Shown in pieces: positions 1-5,611 of a stretch of 6,517 nucleotides of DNA. A program made the translations under genes and the position numbers. The stretch's first letter is position 1; each line of letters starts with the position of its first letter. The notes beneath the pieces were generated by a model, which ran no database searches, was not told where the DNA came from, and was given only the letters and a program-made list of their open reading frames with translations. Source of the stretch: Paracoccaceae bacterium (lineage in GTDB: Bacteria > Pseudomonadota > Alphaproteobacteria > Rhodobacterales > Rhodobacteraceae); NCBI GenBank assembly GCA_026982275.1, contig JALSHK010000024.1, forward strand, positions 1 through 6,517, read 5' to 3'.

Positions 1-600
1 GCGAAGCTTTCGGAATTCGAACTCAAATCGCCGGATACCAGAATGTTTGCGGTGAAAGAGGTAGTGTTGCCCTTTGCCCGCTTCCCCGGCGTGGATACGC
101 TGCTCGGGCCTGAAATGCGCTCCACGGGTGAGGTAATGGGGCTGGATACCACCTTCTCCAAGGCCTTCCTGAAGGCGCAAATGGGCGCAGGCACCGAGCT
201 GCCGCAAAAAGGCACGGTGTTTGTGTCAATCAAGGAGGCCGATAAGGGCGCGCTGGTATTGGAGGCGCTGAATATCCTTCTCGAGCAAGGATTTGCTATC
301 AGGGCTACGCGCGGCACTGCGGCTTTCCTGAAGGAAAACGGGCTGGAGGCCGAGTTGGTGAACAAGGTCTATGAGGGCCGGCCTGACATCACGGATCTGA
401 TGAAAGACGGCGGCATTGATCTGGTGTTCAACACCACCGAGGGCGCGCAATCCATTGATGACAGCCGCGAGATCCGCCGGATCGCACTCTATGATCGTAT
501 CCCCTATTATACCACTGCAGCCGGTGCCCGCGCTGCGGCTCGTGCCATCGAGGAGCGAGCCAAAGGCGATATCGAGGTATTTGCGCTGCAAGACCAGTAA
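1..600 (+). CDS. carB: Carbamoyl phosphate synthase large subunit, C-terminal part (5' end outside window)
   Basis: The reading frame is open from base 1 to a TAA at 598-600, giving the last 199 residues of a protein of usually about 1,070-1,100. The stretch VKEVVLPFARFPGVD followed by LLGPEMRSTGEVMG (window residues about 18-47) is the very conserved end of the second ATP-grasp half of CarB. Residues from about 71 onward (GTVFVSIKEADK, then NTTEGAQSIDDS and YYTTAAGARAA) form the MGS-like domain, which in known CarB proteins binds allosteric effectors such as UMP and ornithine. The enzyme makes carbamoyl phosphate in the cytoplasm from bicarbonate, ATP and ammonia supplied by CarA, for pyrimidine and arginine synthesis. 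The C-terminus looks complete. The gene is convergent with the lipoprotein gene at 621-1082, with 20 bp between the two stop codons and no clear terminator. Its regulatory region is outside the window. Confidence 0.97.
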   Translation, partial: AKLSEFELKSPDTRMFAVKEVVLPFARFPGVDTLLGPEMRSTGEVMGLDTTFSKAFLKAQMGAGTELPQKGTVFVSIKEADKGALVLEALNILLEQGFAIRATRGTAAFLKENGLEAELVNKVYEGRPDITDLMKDGGIDLVFNTTEGAQSIDDSREIRRIALYDRIPYYTTAAGARAAARAIEERAKGDIEVFALQDQ

Positions 601-620
601 AGGTTTTACCCCGGAACCGC

Positions 621-1082
621 CTAAGACAAGCGGCCAAGATCAGCCGAAAGCGCCCGCGCATCGGCGATGGCTTGGCGCAAGGCGGCGAGCCTTTGCGCAT
701 CGCTGCGCCCGCTTGGCGTGGTATTGACCACCGCGCGCACGCGGGTTGCCATTGAAGACGGCACATAGACCCCTGCGGATTGCAAGGCGGCCAGTTGCTC
801 GGATATTTGCAGCCGCAATGCGGTATGCTCGCGCCGTAATCTGGTCAGCTCTGCGCTAATGCCGGCATTTGTTGCCGCCACTTGCGCTTGTTCGGCGGCC
901 AAGGCATTGGCTTGGGCTTGCTCGGTGGCGAGTGCGGCCTCGCGATCCTCGATCCGGCCTTGATAACCACCCCCCGCCACCCCGACCACGCCGGATAAAA
1001 ACCCGCCATCCGCCGGATTTTCGGAAATTTCACAGGCAGCAAGAGAAAGGGCTGTAGTGCCGAGCAACAAATATTTAAGCAT
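621..1082 (-). CDS. Small coiled-coil lipoprotein, last gene of the caspase operon
   Basis: This is a 153-residue protein of unknown function. Residues 1-16 form a short lipoprotein signal peptide, and L-A-A-C at 14-17 is a clear lipobox, so the mature protein should be lipidated on Cys17 and held in a membrane facing the periplasm. A Gly-rich patch follows (about 26-42), then a coiled coil (about 45-103) containing a repeated EQAQ element spaced ten residues apart, then an Ala/Arg-rich helical tail. ATG at 1082 is chosen as start because GGAGG (1089-1093) lies six bases upstream. An in-frame TTG at 1088 would add two residues but touches the Shine-Dalgarno. Only 12 bp separate it from the stop of the upstream lipoprotein gene, so co-transcription is very likely. 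It shares a plan with that neighbour: lipobox, Gly-rich patch, an R-E-x-x-L helix start and a coiled coil. This suggests a shared ancestry or complex. The ORF and lipobox are secure; the role is not known. Confidence 0.85.
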   Translation of the reverse strand: MLKYLLLGTTALSLAACEISENPADGGFLSGVVGVAGGGYQGRIEDREAALATEQAQANALAAEQAQVAATNAGISAELTRLRREHTALRLQISEQLAALQSAGVYVPSSMATRVRAVVNTTPSGRSDAQRLAALRQAIADARALSADLGRLS

Positions 1083-1088
1083 AATCAA

Positions 1089-1093
1089 CCTCC
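1089..1093 (-). promoter_or_regulatory. Ribosome binding site that decides the start of the small lipoprotein gene
   Basis: GGAGG on the minus strand is a full Shine-Dalgarno core, six bases before ATG at 1082. It abuts the alternative in-frame TTG at 1088, which rules that codon out as a likely start. It lies just after the TAG (1095-1097) of the preceding gene, so ribosomes finishing there could reinitiate. Confidence 0.75.
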
Positions 1094-1094
1094 A

Positions 1095-1796
1095 CTATAT
1101 GTTATTGGACAATTCCTCGGCAACGGCGCGCATTTGCCGAATTCGCTCCTGTAATTGGGTAAGCTCGCGATCGATATTTCCCTGCCCTTCTTGCGCAGCA
1201 AAGACGGCCCGCGCCCGGGAAAATTCTTTCGCACGGCCTTCTGCGCCCTGGATAGCCCCGTTCATATCCGACAGGTTTTCCCGGGCCGCGCGCAAGCGCG
1301 CATTCAAGGCGGCGGAATTTGTGCGCCCCTCTGCCACGGCCGCTCTGAGCGAGCGAATTTCGGCAATCTCGCGCCTCTGCACCGCGCGCATGACCTCAAG
1401 CGTGGCGCGGGTCTCGTCATTGGTGGCGCGAATATCCGCGCGGGCCTTCTCCAGCTGCTGCTCACGGCTGGCAAAACTGTTTTGCAAACTTGCCACATAG
1501 CTGCCCGCAACGGCCCCTAAAGCGGCGCCGATCAACACATCGCGCCGGAAGTTTTCGCTATTGGTAGCGACGCTGATGGCCGCCCCCGCCGCCGCCCCCG
1601 CTGCGGCACCTTCGAGTACGGTTTTTTGCAGCGCTTTCGAGCGCCTTTGCAGCTCGATTTCATCTGCTGTCTGAGAAGGGCGGGCAGTGTTTGCGCCGGG
1701 AGTGCCGGGAGAGCCTGTCGGCTCACAACCGGAGATAATCAGCGATACGCCAAGCCCGAGGGCGGCTAGCTTGTTGGCAAAAAGTCTATAAGCCAT
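1095..1796 (-). CDS. Lipoprotein with double glycine zipper and long coiled coil
   Basis: This 233-residue protein has an N-terminal signal (hydrophobic about 9-22) ending in I-I-S-G-C, a lipobox with lipidation expected at Cys24. A Pro/Gly/Thr-rich linker (about 26-42) follows. Two hydrophobic small-residue helices each carry an exact GxxxGxxxG pattern: Gly63/67/71 and Gly90/94/98. This is the layout of glycine zipper 2TM proteins, such as the rickettsial 17-kDa antigen and SlyB-like lipoproteins, where such hairpins are thought to sit in membranes. From about 105 to 232 the protein is a charged Arg/Glu/Ala-rich coiled coil. ATG at 1796 has AGGA at 1805-1808, eight bases upstream, inside the end of the caspase gene, which this gene overlaps by 31 bp. 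That points to translational coupling and a shared role. The function is unknown; an outer-membrane scaffold, protease substrate or pore-forming part are all possible. Confidence 0.87.
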   Translation of the reverse strand: MAYRLFANKLAALGLGVSLIISGCEPTGSPGTPGANTARPSQTADEIELQRRSKALQKTVLEGAAAGAAAGAAISVATNSENFRRDVLIGAALGAVAGSYVASLQNSFASREQQLEKARADIRATNDETRATLEVMRAVQRREIAEIRSLRAAVAEGRTNSAALNARLRAARENLSDMNGAIQGAEGRAKEFSRARAVFAAQEGQGNIDRELTQLQERIRQMRAVAEELSNNI

Positions 1797-3331
1797 GCAT
1801 ATGTTCCTTTTGTTTCCGGAGTATAACTCTGAACGTGGTTGATAAACAAAGCGGCGTCATCTGCGAGACGCTGCTCAAGTCGGCCAAGGCCGGAATCCGG
1901 TAAAATTTGCTGCTGCGCCCCGCCGGTAAATTCTGTGGGGAAATGGGCTTGGGCTTTATCGATCAGGGATTGATAATATAGCCGGCTTTCGTCCAGCCTT
2001 GCCATCACCTGGTCAAGCGAGGCTTCAATCGCCGTTATATCGCGGCGGGCATCGGCCAATACCGGCAGAGCCTCCGCATTTGTTTTGGATATTTCCTCGA
2101 TTTCGGCCATCGCATCGCGCGCGATTTTCAAAGTGCGGTCTATGCTGGAAAGCGCTATGATATCGGTGCGCAATTGCTGCGCCGTGGTTGCCCCGAGAAA
2201 GACGATCATGCGGGCGGCATCCTGATACAGCCGTTCGGCGCTGGCTTCGTCGGGATTGGGCAATTGCACGCGATAAAGATCAAAGGCGCTGGAGAGCCGC
2301 TCCAGCGTCACATCCGAAAGATCACGGGTGGCTTGCAAAAACCCCAGCACTTCCAGGGCATTCTCGATCCGATCGGGAGGCTCGCCATGCAGCAATTCTT
2401 GCGAGGTTTGCCCCGAAGGGGCACCCGCTGCCCGCGCCCGCTTGATCATAGCGATCCGGTCTATGGCAAAGGCGGCAAAAACCCCGTCAGGGTATTCCGA
2501 AATGTAATCCTCGAATACCGCCACATCGGTTTGTGCAGAAATCTCGCGCCAGAGCGAAATCTCGCGGGAATAGGCATTGCCGACATTCACCACCCCGGCG
2601 CGGCCTGCAAAATAATGCTCGCCCAGCACCGCTTCTTCCACCCACGGGATTTGCGCGCCGCGGGTTTCGAGAATCACCTGCTGGCGCACGCGGCCAAACA
2701 TGATTCGCGCCTCCACACCTTTGGTGCCGATATTATCGATGATCGCTTTGGTAAACACGCTGTTTTCGCCGCTGCCATCATAGGCGACATTTCCCGGATC
2801 CGTGGCATAGGCGATCAATAGCCCCGCCCCACCGCTGGAGCGCGCCAGCCCGGGCGGCACCTGTCCGGCCTCGACAAAGGGGTTGTTTCTGCAAGCATCG
2901 AGAATAACAATGCCGATATCGGCATTCGCAGCCTCGAACAACTCTCGCACCTGCCCCATCCGGATCGCCTTATTGGCCAACCCGCCGGCATTGAATTCGG
3001 TGAAATCGGTTGAAATCAGATAATTCTCGCCCGCCACCTGAACCCCGTGACCGGCAAAGAAAAACACCGCCATCTCGGCATTTCGGGCGGCAACTGCAAA
3101 ATCGGCCATAGCTGTTTCGACCTCGGCCTGATCGGTGTCTATGGCCTTGATCACCTGAAAGCCAAGCTCGGAAAGCTTGTCGCCCAACGCCTCGGCATCA
3201 TTTGCCGGATTGGGGAGATATAGTTCTTCAAGCTGATAGTTCGAATTGCCGATCAAGAGAGCGACCCGCTCCTGCGCCATGGCCGAGACGGGAAGCATTA
3301 CGCAAAATATATAAAAAAATGATCTTAGCAT
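1766..3331 (-). CDS. Exported caspase-family (C14) cysteine peptidase with intact dyad
   Basis: The 521-residue protein begins with a Sec signal peptide ending S-A-M-A-Q, so cleavage after Ala19 and a periplasmic location are expected. The caspase domain spans about 22-245. Strand one is RVALLIGNSNY. The catalytic His95 sits in FFFAGHGVQV and the catalytic Cys147 in VILDACRNNPF. The later motifs AYATDPG, DGSGENSVFT and QIPWVEEAVLGEHYF match bacterial C14 enzymes. Asp145, two residues before the Cys, resembles the S1-pocket acid of metacaspases and orthocaspases and hints at Arg/Lys specificity (inference). Residues about 258-298 (LWREI, then FEDYISEYPDGVFAAFA) resemble the short helical repeat often found after bacterial caspase domains. 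The rest, to 521, is mainly helical with coiled-coil character. ATG at 3331 has GGAGG at 3336-3340, four bases upstream. The gene follows the inactive paralogue by 69 bp and overlaps the next lipoprotein gene, so the four form one operon. Substrates are unknown. Confidence 0.93.
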   Translation of the reverse strand: MLRSFFYIFCVMLPVSAMAQERVALLIGNSNYQLEELYLPNPANDAEALGDKLSELGFQVIKAIDTDQAEVETAMADFAVAARNAEMAVFFFAGHGVQVAGENYLISTDFTEFNAGGLANKAIRMGQVRELFEAANADIGIVILDACRNNPFVEAGQVPPGLARSSGGAGLLIAYATDPGNVAYDGSGENSVFTKAIIDNIGTKGVEARIMFGRVRQQVILETRGAQIPWVEEAVLGEHYFAGRAGVVNVGNAYSREISLWREISAQTDVAVFEDYISEYPDGVFAAFAIDRIAMIKRARAAGAPSGQTSQELLHGEPPDRIENALEVLGFLQATRDLSDVTLERLSSAFDLYRVQLPNPDEASAERLYQDAARMIVFLGATTAQQLRTDIIALSSIDRTLKIARDAMAEIEEISKTNAEALPVLADARRDITAIEASLDQVMARLDESRLYYQSLIDKAQAHFPTEFTGGAQQQILPDSGLGRLEQRLADDAALFINHVQSYTPETKGTYAWLIDFLPTS

Positions 3332-3370
3332 TACACCTCCACCTGAACGGACCCGAAAGGCAACAGGGCA

Positions 3371-3399
3371 AGCATAGGATAATATTTCTAGTCAGGCAA
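3371..3399 (-). promoter_or_regulatory. Possible internal sigma-70 promoter ahead of the caspase gene
   Basis: In the 69-bp gap between the inactive paralogue and the caspase gene, the minus strand reads TTGCCT (3394-3399), a 17-base spacer, then TATGCT (3371-3376). Each hexamer matches four of six consensus positions and the spacing is ideal. A transcript from here would carry the caspase and both lipoproteins without the inactive paralogue. This is a pattern match only; such matches occur by chance in AT-rich gaps. Confidence 0.3.
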
Positions 3400-3400
3400 T

Positions 3401-4519
3401 CTAATCGCTAAGATCTTCGAGCTGCTTTTCATTGAGAATTCCGGTAACGGGAGCACCAACGGATTCCTGATAGGCCGATATGGCGCGCTCGGTTTGCAGG
3501 CCGAAAATGCCGTCGATCAACCCTCGATAGAAGCCCATATTTCGCAAATGCCGCTGCAAAATCCTTTTTTGCGAGCGCGGAAGCCCATCTTGAATGGCTT
3601 TCAAAACCTCCAGCGAAGTCCCGGTTTCCGCTTCGGTTGTGTCCGGCTCGGTTAGGGCATTGGCGACGGGAAGCGTAGCCTCGGCGGCAGATTCTTCCTG
3701 CGCTTGCCCGCTGGCGGAGTCGTCGCCCACCTGTGGCAGGGTTATGCCGGTTTCGGATTCGCTCGTTGTAGCGGTTTGATCCACAGGATTCGCAGGGGCT
3801 GCGGCGGCTTGACCAGGCATTTGGGCCACCGTCGGGACCGGCATTTTGCGCAGCATGGCATTGCCGGAGGGCAAGCGCGAAATGCTGACCCCGTCCAGCC
3901 CGGCCAGGCTGCGCAAGGCGTCACCCAGATCAATATCGCCATCGGTTTTTGCCATTGCCTCCAGCCCGTCAGCCAGGTCAAGGGCGGCGCTTGTATCTGC
4001 AAATAATATCGGGCTGGTGCCGCTTCGGGCTTCGGGGGCTGTTTCCACAAGGGTAACGCCATCGATCAACTGTATGTCCTGAGCCGAGGAATGCACCAAT
4101 ACCGCACCGCCATTGACCGCCAGCGCGGTAGCGCGGGCCAAAGCAGAAAGTGGAATCGCTTTGGTGAGCAGATCGGATGGACGCCGCAATTCGATGCCGC
4201 CGGGCGCTACAAAATCCCGATCACCGATTTTCAGCACTGTGCCGTCATAATATACCAGCGCGACATCGGTATCGATCGCGGCAGCGGTAAAGCGCTTTAG
4301 CACGGATCGCAGCTCGGAGGCATTGGGGGCATTTGCGGTCAGGGTCTGGGCATCCAGCGATTCCAGCGTATGGGTAACGGATACCGAAACCTGCGTTTCG
4401 CCGCCGGAGGTAATAATCAGTGCCACAATCGAGACCTGATTTAGCTCTTCATCACTTTGTGCAAATGTTGAAAAAGGCAGGCTAACGGTCAGAAATGTTA
4501 CAATTAGAAGTCTAAGCAT
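3401..4519 (-). CDS. Exported inactive caspase-like protein with C-terminal peptidoglycan-binding domain
   Basis: This 372-residue protein has a signal peptide (1-20, ending S-T-F-A before Gln21), so it should be periplasmic. Residues about 29-190 read as a shrunken caspase fold. DVALVYYDGTVLKIGDRDFV aligns without gaps to EMAVFFFAGHGVQVAGENYL of the next gene, putting Thr94 where the catalytic His should be. GGAVLVHSSA aligns to IGIVILDACR, putting Ser145 at the catalytic Cys. The distance between the two sites is 51 residues here and 52 in the active enzyme. A Pro/Ala/acidic low-complexity linker (about 225-303) leads to a PG_binding_1-type domain (about 315-370) with QRHLRNMGFYRGLIDGIFG, then QTERAISAYQ and PVTGILNEKQLEDL. 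It is first in the minus-strand operon. CAGG lies about eight bases before ATG 4519. It could regulate, recruit or tether the active caspase at the wall. The wall-binding domain is firm; the caspase descent is my own alignment. The reading frame is intact, so it is not a pseudogene. Confidence 0.88.
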   Translation of the reverse strand: MLRLLIVTFLTVSLPFSTFAQSDEELNQVSIVALIITSGGETQVSVSVTHTLESLDAQTLTANAPNASELRSVLKRFTAAAIDTDVALVYYDGTVLKIGDRDFVAPGGIELRRPSDLLTKAIPLSALARATALAVNGGAVLVHSSAQDIQLIDGVTLVETAPEARSGTSPILFADTSAALDLADGLEAMAKTDGDIDLGDALRSLAGLDGVSISRLPSGNAMLRKMPVPTVAQMPGQAAAAPANPVDQTATTSESETGITLPQVGDDSASGQAQEESAAEATLPVANALTEPDTTEAETGTSLEVLKAIQDGLPRSQKRILQRHLRNMGFYRGLIDGIFGLQTERAISAYQESVGAPVTGILNEKQLEDLSD

Positions 4520-4553
4520 GTGGAATACCTGTTTCTGTAGACGGCCGAGAATC

Positions 4554-4583
4554 TGTATATCAAATCATTTTGTTTTGTCGTAA
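4554..4583 (-). promoter_or_regulatory. Possible promoter of the caspase operon
   Basis: On the minus strand, TTACGA (4578-4583) and TATACA (4554-4559) are separated by 18 bases in the AT-rich divergent region, about 35 bases before the ATG at 4519. The -10-like box is reasonable and the -35-like box is poor, so an activator may be needed if this is the real promoter. The -35-like box lies inside the dyad at 4576-4594. Confidence 0.35.
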
Positions 4584-4604
4584 GTTACCCGACAGTAATA
4601 CATT
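4575..4604 (+). promoter_or_regulatory. Possible promoter of the sensor-kinase unit
   Basis: TTGTCG (4575-4580) and TACATT (4599-4604) are spaced by 18 bases, which fits a sigma-70-type promoter and leaves a leader of about 30 bases before the ATG at 4642. The dyad at 4576-4594 covers its -35 box and spacer. The call rests on box similarity alone. Confidence 0.35.
4576..4594. promoter_or_regulatory. Imperfect inverted repeat, candidate operator between divergent operons
   Basis: The sequence TGTCGTAAGTTACCCGACA contains the palindrome GTAA-G-TTAC (4580-4588) flanked by TGTC on the left and GACA on the right, with two extra C bases on the right side. It lies in the 122-bp divergent intergenic region. 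It overlaps the -35-like box of the minus promoter and the spacer of the plus promoter, so one bound regulator could control both directions. No regulator gene is visible in the window, and a short dyad can arise by chance. Confidence 0.4.
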
Positions 4605-4641
4605 TATTTATGAATGTGCCTAGGGGAAAAAGGAATCGGAT

Positions 4642-5514
4642 ATGAAATTACGGACTAAGTTTAACCTTGTTTTGGTTACCGCATGTTTTATCGGGCTGGG
4701 GGCGGCCTCGTTTCTGACCTATCAGGCGGCACAAAAAAACGTGCTGGAAGAAATCGAAAACGAAATCGCCATGATCCGCTCCAATGCGTTGGCGGTCCGG
4801 CACTATACCTCCACCGGCATTACCCCGCTTTTGGCCGATGATAACGCCATTCTGTTTATTCCGAATTCGGTGCCGTCATTTTCCGCACAAACGGTTTTTG
4901 CCCGCTTCCAGGAAAGCTTTCCCGAATATACCTATAAGGAAGCCGCGCTGAACCCGACAAACCCTGACGATCTGGCCAATGAATGGGAAGCAGAAATGAT
5001 AAACCAGCTGCGCGCCGACCAGAGCCTTGATCGGGTGGTATCCATTCGCGAGACCGATGCGGGCCGCTCCTATGTGGTGGCGTTTCCATTCACCATCACC
5101 CAGGAAAGCTGCCTGATCTGCCACTCTACTCCGGACGTAGCCCCGGCAGCGATGCTTGATCTTTATGGGCCGGATAACGGCTTTGGCTGGCAATTGGGCG
5201 AAACCATCGGGGCGCAGATCGTTTCGGCACCAATGGCTTTGGCCGACAAGCGGGCGCTGGATCTGGTGATTGTGATTCTCGCGGCGCTTTTGGTGGCCTT
5301 TGCCGTGGTAATCATTTTGGTGAATATCATGCTGTCGCGCATTGTTTTGAGGCCGGTTTCGGTGATGTCTGACATATCCGAGCAGGTTTCGATGGGAGAT
5401 TTCTCGGCACCGGAATATGTAAAAAAAGGCAAGGACGAAATTTCCTCGCTTTCGGCCTCCTTTAACCGAATGCGCCGTTCGCTGGCCAGCGCCATGAAGC
5501 TTCTTGATGATTAA
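4642..5514 (+). CDS. Membrane sensor: Tll0287-like (DUF3365) heme domain plus HAMP, no output domain
   Basis: The 290-residue protein has two membrane segments, at about 7-27 and 207-230, enclosing a periplasmic domain of about 180 residues. That domain has the Tll0287-like/DUF3365 pattern: an early helix with SNALAVRHYTS, then RVVSIRETDAGRSYVVAFPF, then ESCLICHS with a CxxCH motif at Cys157-Cys160-His161, which should bind one covalent c-type heme. After the second membrane helix come HAMP-like residues (about 228-285; RPV at 237-239, then KDEISSLSASFNRM). The protein ends there, with no kinase, cyclase or methyl-accepting domain. Relatives usually carry an output domain after HAMP, so this one probably signals to a partner. 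The Ser/Thr kinase gene starts 97 bp downstream on the same strand and is the obvious candidate. ATG 4642 has AGGA at 4631-4634, seven bases upstream. The ligand is unknown; redox, NO or CO sensing are possible for heme domains of this type. Confidence 0.9.
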   Translation: MKLRTKFNLVLVTACFIGLGAASFLTYQAAQKNVLEEIENEIAMIRSNALAVRHYTSTGITPLLADDNAILFIPNSVPSFSAQTVFARFQESFPEYTYKEAALNPTNPDDLANEWEAEMINQLRADQSLDRVVSIRETDAGRSYVVAFPFTITQESCLICHSTPDVAPAAMLDLYGPDNGFGWQLGETIGAQIVSAPMALADKRALDLVIVILAALLVAFAVVIILVNIMLSRIVLRPVSVMSDISEQVSMGDFSAPEYVKKGKDEISSLSASFNRMRRSLASAMKLLDD

Positions 5515-5599
5515 CCTTGCCCTTACCGGATTATAATATTCGCATCGTCTTTCGTGATCGGGCGTGGCATAATGTTGCGAAGTTCGATTCTTTTGAAAC

Positions 5600-5604
5600 G
5601 GAAG
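5600..5604 (+). promoter_or_regulatory. Ribosome binding site of the kinase gene
   Basis: GGAAG precedes ATG 5612 by seven bases and supports that start, which places the glycine-rich loop at a normal distance from the N-terminus. The 97-bp gap before it also contains TATAAT (5532-5537) and CATAAT (5568-5573), but neither has a convincing -35 box at the right spacing, so I do not call a separate kinase promoter. Confidence 0.5.
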
Positions 5605-5611
5605 CGCGATA

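Noticed and set aside
601..620. Possible terminator between carB and the small lipoprotein gene
   Set aside because: Only a four-base GGTT/AACC pairing with a nine-base loop and no U-tract is visible, which is too weak.
1083..1088. TTG at 1088 as start of the small lipoprotein
   Set aside because: It touches the GGAGG core, leaving no spacer, while ATG at 1082 is ideally placed.
2174..2821. Plus-strand open frame of 215 codons inside the caspase gene
   Set aside because: It is antisense to the well-conserved caspase gene, has no good ribosome binding site and its composition looks like a shadow frame.
3401..4519. Calling the caspase-like gene with lost active site a pseudogene
   Set aside because: The frame is intact from signal peptide through the peptidoglycan-binding domain, with no frameshift or stop; loss of catalysis looks like a change of role.
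5541..5565. Hairpin between the sensor and kinase genes as a terminator
   Set aside because: The possible stem has only three Watson-Crick pairs plus wobbles and no T-run, so read-through into the kinase gene remains likely.
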